Shown here: piece by piece, positions 23,277-31,761 of the stretch | Numbering within the stretch: the first letter of the stretch is position 1 | How the letters are laid out: each line of letters begins with the position of its first letter | Assembly (NCBI GenBank): GCA_029237815.1 | Contig: JAQZBP010000005.1 | Coordinates: forward strand, 124,001 to 188,000 | Reading direction: 5' to 3' | Length of the DNA: 64,000 nucleotides | DNA from: Moraxellaceae bacterium | GTDB lineage: Bacteria > Pseudomonadota > Gammaproteobacteria > Pseudomonadales > Moraxellaceae | The notes under the pieces: model-generated | What the model was told of the DNA's origin: nothing | Database searches by the model: none | The model's input: the letters and a program-made list of their open reading frames with translations, nothing else | Translations under genes and position numbers: made by a program

Positions 23277-24827
23277 GTGGCAGTTTTCCGGCTTCCCGCT
23301 GCATTGAATCGCTTGCGCCCTTGCTGGCGCGCCACCCTGCTGTCCAGCCTCGTCCTCGGCCTTGCCGCCTGTGCCGTGGCCCCGCAGGCGCCGCCCAACA
23401 ATCCCGTTTCCGCGCCGCCGCTGCCGCTGGCGGCGTCGGTGATCAGCCTCCCCGTCAGCCTCGACCTCGGCCAGATGGGCGCGGGCCTGCTGAAACAGCT
23501 GCCCCGGCCGCTGCTGGCCTCGAGCCAGAACCGCACCTTGCCGGCACGCTTCAGCGCGATGCAGACCGCGCTCTCGATGGAGCCCGCCACCTGCAGCGTG
23601 ACCGCGCTCAACTGCGGCGGCACGCGCAACACCGTGCGCACGGTTTCGTCCGACTACGAGGCCCCGACGGAAGCCGTGGTGAGTCAGGAGATGACGGTGC
23701 GTGCGCTCGACATGAGCATGGCGGGCAGCCAGTTCGCCCTCACCGCGGAGGTGGAATTCAGCCTCGACACGCGCTTCCGCTCCGCCGCGACGCCGCTGGG
23801 CGTCGCAAGCTGCGGCAAGGAGGGCGCGCGACCACGCTTCGAAATGATGCTGACCGGCAATGTCGGCTGGGGCAGTGACGGCGAAATCCTGTTCTCGCCG
23901 CGGCCCTGGTATGTGCGCTGGCTGCAGCCCTGCAATATCACCGCTTACCCCGCCACTCTCGATAGCCTGCTCGACCTGCCGGGGCTGCGTGACCGCCTGC
24001 AGGATGCACTGGAGGCCTCGGTCTTCAGCCGGCTGCGCCAGGCCAGCCTGCGCGCGCACCTCGAGCGCGCCTGGATCGAGCTCAACACGCCGCGCGAGAT
24101 CCGACCCGGCGTCTGGCTGCTGATGCGGCCCGAGCGGGTCGACTTCGCCGGCCTGGAGGGAAAGGGACGCCAGGTCGGCACCGCCGTCCTGGTGCACGCC
24201 TGGCCAGAGCTGGTGAAAGGCGTGCGCCCCGACATGCCGGTGCCGCCCATGCCCCGGCCGGGAACAGGGGGGGGCGACGGTGACGGCCTGCACATCGCGA
24301 TGCGCGGCGACCTGACGTTGCGCGAGGCGGAGGCCAGCCTCGGCCGTCGCCTCGCGGGCAGCGTGCTGCGGGTGAATGGCGAGCCGGTGCAGGTGCGGTC
24401 GGTCCGCCTGTTCGGACACCGCGACAAGGCCGTGATCGCGCTGGCGACGAGCCAGCCCATGCTGGCCGAGATCTACCTGCTGGGCCGCCCTGTTTACGAT
24501 CTCGAGCGCAACGAAGTGCGTCTGCGTGACCTCGCCTTTTCGGAGCAAACGCAGGACTACCTGCGGCAGTCGGCGGACTGGTTGCTGGGCGGGGATTTCC
24601 TGGCGGCGGTGGAGGCGCGCGCGGCCTTTCCCTTCGATGCCACGCTGGCGGCGGCCCTGGGCGAATTGCACGACCTGCGCGTGGCGGCCGGCGACGACCT
24701 GACACTGAGGGGTGGCGTGCTGCGCATGCAGCCGCAGGCCCTCTACTTCACGAAGGACAGCCTGGTGGCGTATGTGCTGGTGGAAGGACGGATGGCACTG
24801 GAGTCGAGGCAGGCGATCGTCCCCTGA
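23277..24827 (+). CDS. DUF4403 family lipoprotein
   Basis: A 516-residue predicted lipoprotein. A GTG start at 23277 with AGGAG six bases upstream places a signal peptide with lipobox LAAC in front of the mature protein. An upstream in-frame ATG at 23148 would give a long non-signal N-terminus. The mature part matches the DUF4403 pattern: two similar halves with SVISLPVSLDLGQMG near the start, WYVRWLQPCNITAYP in the middle and a LVLVEG-like strand pattern at the end. The family resembles lipid-binding TULIP-type proteins, but no function is established. No linked operon partner is apparent. Confidence 0.75.
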   Translation: MAVFRLPAALNRLRPCWRATLLSSLVLGLAACAVAPQAPPNNPVSAPPLPLAASVISLPVSLDLGQMGAGLLKQLPRPLLASSQNRTLPARFSAMQTALSMEPATCSVTALNCGGTRNTVRTVSSDYEAPTEAVVSQEMTVRALDMSMAGSQFALTAEVEFSLDTRFRSAATPLGVASCGKEGARPRFEMMLTGNVGWGSDGEILFSPRPWYVRWLQPCNITAYPATLDSLLDLPGLRDRLQDALEASVFSRLRQASLRAHLERAWIELNTPREIRPGVWLLMRPERVDFAGLEGKGRQVGTAVLVHAWPELVKGVRPDMPVPPMPRPGTGGGDGDGLHIAMRGDLTLREAEASLGRRLAGSVLRVNGEPVQVRSVRLFGHRDKAVIALATSQPMLAEIYLLGRPVYDLERNEVRLRDLAFSEQTQDYLRQSADWLLGGDFLAAVEARAAFPFDATLAAALGELHDLRVAAGDDLTLRGGVLRMQPQALYFTKDSLVAYVLVEGRMALESRQAIVP

Positions 24828-24881
24828 GGCGGGGACCTGCGATGCCTGGCTCTTGGGGCGTGGCCAGCGGGGCGGCCGGCG

Positions 24882-25253
24882 TCAGCCGGCGTGCGGGACG
24901 AGCTGGTTGATCAGGCGGGCGAGCTCGACTTCGGAAGCGGGTTTGCAGACATAGGCGCGAGCGCCCTGACGCAGGCCCCAGGCCCGATCGCTCTCCTGGG
25001 TCTTGCTGCTGATCATCACCACGGGAATGTGGGAGGTCTCCTCGTCCTTGGTGAGGCGACGCGTGGCCTGGAAGCCGTTGAGGTCCGGCATCACCACGTC
25101 CATCAGGATCACGTCGGGCTTCTTGGCCTTGGCGGCGGCAATCCCGGACGTGCCATCGTCGGCGAACACGAAGTGGTGGCCGTATTTCTTCAGCATGCCG
25201 TAGATGGCGAGGCTGTCAGTAGGCGAATCATCGATAATCAGGACGCGGGCCAT
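24882..25253 (-). CDS. CheY-like single-domain response regulator, PilH type
   Basis: A 123-residue receiver domain with no output domain. The acidic pocket is D8/D9, the phosphoacceptor is D52 (LMDVVMPD), the switch region is MISSKTQ and the conserved lysine is K104 (CKPAS). FQATRRLTKDEETSHIPVV and AWGLRQGARAYV closely follow PilH of the type IV pilus Chp chemotaxis system. No pilG, pilI or pilJ gene is adjacent, so it is an orphan copy. Its partner kinase must be elsewhere. A role in twitching control is inferred from similarity alone. Confidence 0.85.
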   Translation of the reverse strand: MARVLIIDDSPTDSLAIYGMLKKYGHHFVFADDGTSGIAAAKAKKPDVILMDVVMPDLNGFQATRRLTKDEETSHIPVVMISSKTQESDRAWGLRQGARAYVCKPASEVELARLINQLVPHAG

Positions 25254-25299
25254 GATGGCGCTCTCCGGTGAGTTGCTGGAGACAGCTTAATCAGGCCGC

Positions 25300-25324
25300 G
25301 GCATGCCGGCAGTGCCGGCATGCC
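25300..25324. repeat. Perfect 12-bp inverted repeat with 1-base centre
   Basis: GGCATGCCGGCA and TGCCGGCATGCC flank a single G. It lies upstream of the receiver gene on the minus strand, between two minus-strand genes. There is no T-run, so it is not a standard terminator. It may be a regulator site or a REP-like palindrome. Confidence 0.7.
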
Positions 25325-25375
25325 AGTCTTGTGGGCGAGGTCACACTCCACCGGGTGAACGGCAGGTTCCGGGGC

Positions 25376-25714
25376 TCAGCCGGCAAGCGAGCGCTCTTCT
25401 TGCAGGGCTTTCAGGTGCTTTCGCGCCAGTGCGAGGAAGCGCGGCGTAGGGCCCGCGTCCGCGTGGACAGGGTCGCCCAGCTCATCCACGCCGGTCTGAC
25501 GCCCGTGCACATAGGGCATGGCCGCCTGCAGCTCCTCGAGGGCGACATGCATCAGGTCGGCCATGAGCGAGGCCTGGGTGCAGCCGGGATACATCTCGGC
25601 CAGGGCGAGCAGACGGGCGGCATCGTGCGGCTCGAGGTCGGCGCAGCAGCGGATACTGGGGCCGCGCGGTCGCGACAGCGACTGCCACTCGGCGAGCAAT
25701 TGCTGCATGTTCAT
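25376..25714 (-). CDS. Small conserved protein of unknown function
   Basis: A 112-residue protein starting at an ATG with GGAGG five bases upstream. It has no signal peptide and no membrane helix. The core HDAARLLALAEMYPGCTQASLM, the VALEELQAAMPYV segment and the end GPTPRFLALARKHLKAL read as a helical soluble protein. I recall similar short proteins in pseudomonads carrying loose labels such as pilin assembly protein, which I cannot verify and do not adopt. It lies upstream of the PilH-like gene on the same strand and may be cotranscribed with it. Confidence 0.6.
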   Translation of the reverse strand: MNMQQLLAEWQSLSRPRGPSIRCCADLEPHDAARLLALAEMYPGCTQASLMADLMHVALEELQAAMPYVHGRQTGVDELGDPVHADAGPTPRFLALARKHLKALQEERSLAG

Positions 25715-25936
25715 GGATACCTCCGGGTTGCCCTGTAAGCCTAGCATCGGCCCGCACCTCTCGCCCCGGAGGGGATTGCAGGGCCTCACCAATCTGCAAC
25801 AGCGCTGCCACGGAGCCAGCTCTGCAGTATTTGCACAATTCTCTGCCTGCGAAGCAGTTTGTGGTGGCGCCACGGTCCGGCAGGCAGAATGGTCGGCCAG
25901 GCCCATGAAGGGCTGCACAGGAACAGGACGACTCCC

Positions 25937-26326
25937 ATGAACTCCATTCGCACGAAAATCACCAGTCTTGTACTCGCTCTCGGCGTCTCGCTCTCATCCC
26001 TGCCGGCACGGGCGGACATGATTGATGCCGCGGGGGCGCTTGCGGCATCCGCTGAGGCATCGAGCCAGCGCGATGCGCTGCACAGCCTGCTCGACCGCGC
26101 CGATTTGCAGGCCGCGCTGCTGCGCGAAGGCATCAGCGCCGAGCAGGCCTCGCTCCGCGTCGCGGCGCTGTCGGACGAGGAGGTGGCCCTCGTCAGCCGG
26201 CACATGGAGGAGCTGCCGGCGGGCGGCAGCGTCGTGGGCGCGGTGGTCTTCGTGTTCATCGTGCTGCTGATTACCGACATCCTCGGCCTGACCAAGGTGT
26301 TTCCGTTCACGCGTTCCATCCGCTGA
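25937..26326 (+). CDS. PA2779-type small secreted/membrane protein
   Basis: A 129-residue protein with a cleavable signal peptide (cut after LPARA, about residue 26), a helical middle part with LREGISAEQASLRVAALSDEEV, and one hydrophobic segment near the C-terminus (VVGAVVFVFIVLLITDILGL). This layout and its position directly before a C39-like lipoprotein match the pair known as PA2779 and PA2778 in Pseudomonas aeruginosa. The function is not established. The 52-base gap to the next gene suggests one operon. Confidence 0.72.
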   Translation: MNSIRTKITSLVLALGVSLSSLPARADMIDAAGALAASAEASSQRDALHSLLDRADLQAALLREGISAEQASLRVAALSDEEVALVSRHMEELPAGGSVVGAVVFVFIVLLITDILGLTKVFPFTRSIR

Positions 26327-26378
26327 GTTCCGGCGCGGCTTTGCCGCGCACTGACCCGACATCAAAGGCAGGCCTGCG

Positions 26379-27497
26379 ATGAAAAAACTGTGTCTTCCCG
26401 TCGCGCTGCTCGCCCTTCTGCTGGGCGGCTGCGCGACGCCGCAAACCCTCGGCCTGCGCCAGGCGCCGCCGGCGGCCGAGAATGCCGTCGTCGAGTTGAA
26501 GGACGTGCCTTTTTTTGCGCAGGAAGACCATCAGTGCGGGCCTGCCGCGCTGGCCGCCATGCTGCAGCACAGCGGGCGGCCGCTGTCGCCGGAAGCGCTC
26601 ACCGAGCAGGTCTACCTGCCCGGACGCAAGGGCAGCCTGGCTGTCGAGCTGGCGGCGGCGGCGCGACGCCAGGGCCGCCTCGTCTACTCCATCGCGCCTC
26701 AGCTGGAGGCGCTGCTGGCGGCCCTGCACCAGGGGCATCCCGTGCTGGTGCTGCAGAACAACGGCCTGCGCCTTATTCCTTTCTGGCACTACGCCGTGGT
26801 GGTGGGCGCCGACCGCGAGCGCGAGGTCTTCATCCTCCGCTCCGGCCGCACCGAGCGCCTCGAGGTGCCTTTCACCACCTTCGAGCGCACCTGGGCCCGC
26901 GCCGACTATCTGGGCCTGCTGGTCCTGGATCCGGCGGCCGTGCCTGACACGCTCGATGCCCGGGCCGTGATACGGGAGTTGGCTTTAATGGAGCGGGCAG
27001 GTGCCGTGACCGACGCCCAGGCGGGCTTCAACCGCGCCTTGCTGAACTGGCCCGAACAGAGGTCGGCCTGGGTGGGGCTGGCCAGCACCTCGATGCGGCT
27101 GGGCGAAACCGACCGCGCCGAGTCGACGCTACGCGAGCTGGTGCGGCGTGCGCCGGACTATGGGCCCGGGCTCAACAACCTCGCTGACCTGCTCATGAAG
27201 ACGGGCCGCCCCCTGGAGGCGCTGCCACTGGCGCAACGTGCCGTCGCCGTACTCGATATCCCGGCCACGCGTGCCACGTTGCAGGCAGCTCATCAGGCGG
27301 TTGAGCCCGTGCAGTCCGAGGCGCTGCCGCCGCTGCAGAATCAGCCGGCACCGGTGGCGGAGAAGCAGGGGCTGGCGCCATCGCCAAAGGGCAAGGTCCG
27401 CAAGGCGGCAGCAAAGCGGAAGACAGGCAAGACGGTTCGCCGGACGGCCACGAAAGAGGTGAAGCCCGTGGCGGAATCGTCGCAGGCCAAGCCCTAG
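26379..27497 (+). CDS. PA2778-type C39-like cysteine peptidase lipoprotein with TPR and Lys-rich tail
   Basis: A 372-residue lipoprotein (lipobox LGGC, C18). Residues 40-180 are a peptidase C39-like fold with the candidate catalytic cysteine C53 in EDHQCGPAALAAML and histidine H137 in PFWHYAVVVG. The third triad position seems to read FILRSG rather than the usual Asp-containing segment. Residues 195-300 resemble tetratricopeptide repeats. The last 35 residues are strongly basic (KGKVRKAAAKRKTGKTVRR). C39 peptidases usually cleave double-glycine leaders inside ABC transporters. This stand-alone, probably periplasmic form has no proven substrate, and the neighbouring PA2779-type protein is the obvious candidate partner. 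Confidence 0.78.
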   Translation: MKKLCLPVALLALLLGGCATPQTLGLRQAPPAAENAVVELKDVPFFAQEDHQCGPAALAAMLQHSGRPLSPEALTEQVYLPGRKGSLAVELAAAARRQGRLVYSIAPQLEALLAALHQGHPVLVLQNNGLRLIPFWHYAVVVGADREREVFILRSGRTERLEVPFTTFERTWARADYLGLLVLDPAAVPDTLDARAVIRELALMERAGAVTDAQAGFNRALLNWPEQRSAWVGLASTSMRLGETDRAESTLRELVRRAPDYGPGLNNLADLLMKTGRPLEALPLAQRAVAVLDIPATRATLQAAHQAVEPVQSEALPPLQNQPAPVAEKQGLAPSPKGKVRKAAAKRKTGKTVRRTATKEVKPVAESSQAKP

Positions 27498-27504
27498 CGC
27501 CGCT

Positions 27505-28920
27505 TCAGGGCATGAGGCTCTGCAGCAGGCGGAAGTCGTCCATGGCCTCTGCCAACCGTGGCAGAACGGCCACGACGACACTGGCGCACAAGGCCGTCGT
27601 GAAGAGGGTGGCCAGTTCGCCGAGCGGCAGGGTCGGGGCAGGGCGCCGATACCACAGCCAGCGCAACCCGGCGAGGCAGGCCAGCCCCAGCACGGCGCCC
27701 GCGGCGACGTCGGATATCCAGTGCACGCCCAGGTAGGGGCGCGAGGCCACCGTGTACAGCATCAGGCTGAGCAGAAGCGGACGAGCCACGCCAAGCACGG
27801 GCGTATTGCCGTAGCGATCCAGCATCACCAGGCACAGGCCCCACACCACTACGGCGCTGAAGGCATGGCCGCTGGGGAAGGACCAGGAGCCCGGCGGCGT
27901 ACCCACCCATGCCGGGCGCGGCAAGGCAAATGCGTGCTTGAGCAGGTCGGGAAGGCCGAGGCAGACGGCAGCTGTGAGCAGTACCAGCATTACGGCGTCA
28001 TGCTGCCGGCGCAGCAGCAGCCAGCCGGTGGCGACCGTGCCGAACACCAGCAGTCCTGCGGTATCCCCCAGCAATGACAGCACCACGAACAGCCAGTCCA
28101 GGGTGTTCTGGCGCAGGCTGAAAAGCTGATAGGTGAGGGTCGCGTCGGCCTCTTTGAACCAGGGCAGGAGCGCGGCGATGAGCACAAAGCCTGTGAAGGA
28201 AAACAGCGCCAGGCGCAGGGCTGCGCGCTGGTCTTCCGGCTCGCCGCCGACGGAGAGGCAGCGGCCGGCATTGGGCAGTGGCCGGAAGGCGGCGCGGCGG
28301 TGGCGCCATTCCGCGAGCGCCGGCAGCAGCCAGGTCAGCACGGCGACGGCAATCAGGATGGCCGCCAGAAAAATCAGCTGGTCCCGGCCCGGCAGCCAGT
28401 CGTGGGCGGCCGCGGCGCCCAGGCTGTAGCCGGGAATCAGGTGGGTCGGCGCCCAGACCAGGGCGGACAGGAAGTTCATCCAGAGGAAGTACAGCGGCTT
28501 CATGCGGAAGATGCCGGCCGCCATCGGCACGAAGGCGCGCAGCGGGCCGATGAAGCGGCCGATGATGATGCTCTTGCCGCCGTGCCGCTCCACGAAGTCC
28601 TCGGAGCGCTGCAGCCACTTCGGGTAGTGGCTGAACGGCCAGACATGATGCACGCGATGCTTGAAACCCTTGCCGAGCGCATAGCTGATGCCATCGCCCA
28701 GCATGGCCCCGGCAATGCCGGCGAGGAACAGCGACAGCAGCGACACGTCGGCGTGCGCCGCGAGCACGCACAGCACGAACAGCAGTGGCACGGCCGGCAC
28801 GATCACGCCAACGACGGCCACGGCCTCGACGAGCGCGACCAGAAAAACCGCAAGCAGGATGGCGTCGGGGTGATGGATGAGCCAGCTGCGAAGCTCGAGG
28901 TACCAGGCCGCTAGATCCAT
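27505..28920 (-). CDS. DedA-PAP2 fusion membrane protein
   Basis: A 471-residue polytopic protein combining two families. Residues about 20-205 are a DedA / SNARE-associated (VTT) domain with GRFIGPLRAFVPMAAG and a GDGISYALGKGF segment. Residues about 235-440 are a PAP2 lipid phosphatase domain with KHAFALPRPAW, PSGHAFSA and SRPYLGVHWISDV, the three motifs of the catalytic site. DedA proteins are linked to undecaprenyl-phosphate and phospholipid flipping, and PAP2 enzymes dephosphorylate undecaprenyl-pyrophosphate. A combined dephosphorylate-and-flip role in carrier-lipid recycling is attractive but is inference. It follows lipA by 20 bases on the same strand. The ribosome site is weak. Confidence 0.88.
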   Translation of the reverse strand: MDLAAWYLELRSWLIHHPDAILLAVFLVALVEAVAVVGVIVPAVPLLFVLCVLAAHADVSLLSLFLAGIAGAMLGDGISYALGKGFKHRVHHVWPFSHYPKWLQRSEDFVERHGGKSIIIGRFIGPLRAFVPMAAGIFRMKPLYFLWMNFLSALVWAPTHLIPGYSLGAAAAHDWLPGRDQLIFLAAILIAVAVLTWLLPALAEWRHRRAAFRPLPNAGRCLSVGGEPEDQRAALRLALFSFTGFVLIAALLPWFKEADATLTYQLFSLRQNTLDWLFVVLSLLGDTAGLLVFGTVATGWLLLRRQHDAVMLVLLTAAVCLGLPDLLKHAFALPRPAWVGTPPGSWSFPSGHAFSAVVVWGLCLVMLDRYGNTPVLGVARPLLLSLMLYTVASRPYLGVHWISDVAAGAVLGLACLAGLRWLWYRRPAPTLPLGELATLFTTALCASVVVAVLPRLAEAMDDFRLLQSLMP

Positions 28921-28940
28921 GGATGAAATGCCCGGGCCGC

Positions 28941-29945
28941 TCAGGCCTGCGAGCTGCGCACGCGCGCAACATCGCCGACATCCACGCCGGCGAATTGCAG
29001 GTCCGCATGGTAGGAGGAGCGCACCATGGGACCGCTCCAGACGCTGCGGAAGCCGAGCTGGCGGCCGTAGGCGGCGTAGTCGGCAAACTCGCCCGGCGTC
29101 ACGAAGCGGTCCACGGGCGCATGGTTCTTCGACGGCTGCAGGTACTGGCCAATGGTGACGAGGTCCACGTCGTGGGCGCGCAGGTCGTCGAGCACGGCGA
29201 GCACTTCCTCCTTCGTCTCGCCGAGGCCGACCATGAGGCCGCACTTGGTGGTGATGTCGGGGCGCTCCTGTTTGAAGCGCTTCAGCAGCATGAGGGAGTG
29301 CGCGTAGTCGGAGCCCGGGCGAATGGCCTTGTAGAGACGGGGCACGGTTTCGATGTTGTGGTTGAACACGTCGGGCGGGCACTCGGTCATCAGGCGCAGG
29401 GCGATGTCCATGCGGCCGCGGAAGTCGGGCACCAGGATCTCGATCCGTGTCGCCGGGTTCAGTGCGCGGGTTTCGCGGACGCAGTCCACGAAGTGACCGG
29501 CGCCGCCATCCTTGAGGTCGTCGCGGTCGACCGAGGTCACCACCACGTATTTCAGCTTCAGGTTCTGCACGGTCTCGGCCAGGTGTCGCGGCTCTTCCGC
29601 ATCCAGCGCGTTGGGGCGGCCGTGGGCGACGTCGCAGAAGGGGCAGCGACGGGTGCAGATGTCGCCCATGATCATGAACGTCGCGGTGCCGCCGCCGAAG
29701 CATTCCGGCAGGTTGGGGCAGGCGGCTTCTTCGCAGACGGTGTGCAGTTTCTGGGCGCGCAGCAGGCCCTTGATGCGCTGGACCTCGCCGGGATTGGTCA
29801 CGCGCACGCGAATCCAGTCCGGCTTGCGCGGCAGTTCGGTGGTGGGAATCACCTTGACCGGAATGCGGGCCACCTTTTCCGCGCCACGCAGCTTCACTCC
29901 TTGTTCAACGCGGGCAGGGGGGGAGGATTCGGGAGGCTGGCTCAT
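28941..29945 (-). CDS. lipA: Lipoyl synthase LipA
   Basis: Radical-SAM enzyme that inserts two sulfur atoms into protein-bound octanoyl groups. It has 334 residues. The auxiliary cluster cysteines appear as [12 protein letters not shown], the radical-SAM cluster as CTRRCPFC, and the C-terminal serine motif as RSSYHA. It starts [16 protein letters not shown]. In many gammaproteobacteria lipA directly follows lipB. Here lipB is 5.4 kb away with sthA, ybaL, ltrA and a DUF2784 gene between. Confidence 0.97.
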   Translation of the reverse strand: MSQPPESSPPARVEQGVKLRGAEKVARIPVKVIPTTELPRKPDWIRVRVTNPGEVQRIKGLLRAQKLHTVCEEAACPNLPECFGGGTATFMIMGDICTRRCPFCDVAHGRPNALDAEEPRHLAETVQNLKLKYVVVTSVDRDDLKDGGAGHFVDCVRETRALNPATRIEILVPDFRGRMDIALRLMTECPPDVFNHNIETVPRLYKAIRPGSDYAHSLMLLKRFKQERPDITTKCGLMVGLGETKEEVLAVLDDLRAHDVDLVTIGQYLQPSKNHAPVDRFVTPGEFADYAAYGRQLGFRSVWSGPMVRSSYHADLQFAGVDVGDVARVRSSQA

Positions 29946-30116
29946 GGATGGGCTCCGACTGCAGAGGCCGGGGAGTATACCCCAAAGGAACGAGGCTGCC
30001 GGGTCGGGGGAAGGCCTTTCAGGCCTCCCCTATTACCAATTGGTCGTAGAGGCGTCGGCGCCTGACGGTGCCGCGCTATCCTTGCCGGCCTCACAGGCCG
30101 CAACAGGGGAGTGGCG

Positions 30117-31511
30117 ATGCACGGTCGATACGATGTGGTGGTGATCGGGGCCGGTCCTGCCGGCGAGGGTGCGGCCATGAAGCTGGTGAAGGAAGGCCGG
30201 CGCGTGGCCATCGTCGACGAGCGTGGACGCCTCGGCGGCAACTGCGTGCATGTCGGCACCATTCCCTCCAAGGCGCTGCGCCAGACGGTCTGGAACCTGA
30301 TGCGCTACCAGCGCGACCCGCTGTTCCAGCGCGTCGGCGAGCTGCGCAACGTGCCGCTGTCGAAGGTGCTGGCGCGGGCGCGCAAGGTCATCGACAGCCA
30401 GGTGGCCGTGCACACGCACTTCTATGATCGCAATGCCGTCAGCATCTTCTACGGCAGCGCCTGCTTCGAAGGCCCGCATCACCTTGCCATCACGCCGCGC
30501 GAGGGCGGGGTGCAGGAGACGCTGGAGTTCGAGCATGCCGTGATCGCCACCGGCAGCCGGCCCTACCGGCCCGCCGACATCGATTTCGGGCACCCGCGCG
30601 TCTTCGACTCGGACAAGATCCTCTCGCTCGATTACCCGGTGCAGAAGCTGATCATTTACGGCGCGGGCGTGATTGGCTGCGAGTACGCCTCCATCTTCGT
30701 CGGGCTCGGCTACAAGGTCGATCTCGTCAATACGCAGGCGCAGTTGCTCTCCTATCTCGACGACGAGATCGCCGACGCGCTCTCCTATTACCTGCGCGAG
30801 CTCGGCGTGCTGGTGCGCAACCAGGAGGAATACGACCGGCTCGAGACGGGCGACGACTGCGTCATCCTGCACCTCAAGTCCGGCAAGAAGATCAAGGCGG
30901 ACGCCATCCTCTGGTGCAACGGCCGCAGCGGCAACACCGAAACCCTCGGCCTCGGCAATGTCGGCGTCACGCCGAACCGGCGCGGCCAGATCACGGTGGA
31001 CGAGCACTACCGCACCGCGGCACCGCAGGTGTTTGCCGTGGGCGACGTGATCGGCCCGCCGGCGCTGGCCTCGGCGGCGTATGACCAGGGGCGCTGTGCC
31101 GCTGCGCACATCGTCGGCTCCAGCGACGTGCCGCGCGTCGAGGAAGTGCCGACCGGCATCTACACGATTCCGGAGATCTCCTCTATCGGCAGGACGGAGC
31201 ACCAGCTCACCGAAGCGAAGGTGCCATATGAAGTGGGCCAGGCATTTTTCCGCCACCTGGCGCGCGCGCAGATCACCGGCGAGACGGTGGGCATGCTGAA
31301 GATCCTTTTCCACCGCGAAACGCTGGAAATCCTCGGCATCCACTGTTTTGGTGACAACGCGGCGGAGATCGTGCACATCGGCCAGGCCATCATGCAGCAG
31401 AAGAACGGCGCCAACACGTTGCGCTATTTCGTGAACACGACCTTCAACTACCCGACCATGGCCGAGGCCTATCGCGTGGCGGCGCTGAACGGGTTGAACC
31501 GGCTGTTCTGA
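30117..31511 (+). CDS. sthA: Soluble pyridine nucleotide transhydrogenase SthA
   Basis: A 464-residue FAD enzyme that transfers reducing equivalents between NADPH and NAD. The FAD site is [14 protein letters not shown], the NAD site is [17 protein letters not shown] and the late FAD motif is [14 protein letters not shown]. The redox-disulfide position reads [13 protein letters not shown], where the second cysteine is replaced by threonine. This is the mark of SthA against lipoamide dehydrogenase or glutathione reductase. The C-terminal dimer domain ends [17 protein letters not shown]. The ATG at 30117 follows AGGGGAG by five bases. It is a single gene, divergent from lipA. Confidence 0.95.
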   Translation: MHGRYDVVVIGAGPAGEGAAMKLVKEGRRVAIVDERGRLGGNCVHVGTIPSKALRQTVWNLMRYQRDPLFQRVGELRNVPLSKVLARARKVIDSQVAVHTHFYDRNAVSIFYGSACFEGPHHLAITPREGGVQETLEFEHAVIATGSRPYRPADIDFGHPRVFDSDKILSLDYPVQKLIIYGAGVIGCEYASIFVGLGYKVDLVNTQAQLLSYLDDEIADALSYYLRELGVLVRNQEEYDRLETGDDCVILHLKSGKKIKADAILWCNGRSGNTETLGLGNVGVTPNRRGQITVDEHYRTAAPQVFAVGDVIGPPALASAAYDQGRCAAAHIVGSSDVPRVEEVPTGIYTIPEISSIGRTEHQLTEAKVPYEVGQAFFRHLARAQITGETVGMLKILFHRETLEILGIHCFGDNAAEIVHIGQAIMQQKNGANTLRYFVNTTFNYPTMAEAYRVAALNGLNRLF

Positions 31512-31761
31512 GGCCGCAGGGCCTGGCATTAAGGACGGCCCGCCGACGCTCTGGTTGCCGCCAGCTAATCTCTGCGGCACACGGCGACCATTCGCGTTGC
31601 CCTCGCAGAGCCTCTCCGCCGGGCGCAGCGGCCGCAGGCCACCGTTACGTCCGCGGATCGCGGCCGTCGCCTGTCCGGTGGTTGATCGCGAACGCCCTTG
31701 CGCGGGGCGGAACAGGGCGTCGGGTGCGCCCGGCAGGGAGGCGCTATCAGGCCGGGTTGCT

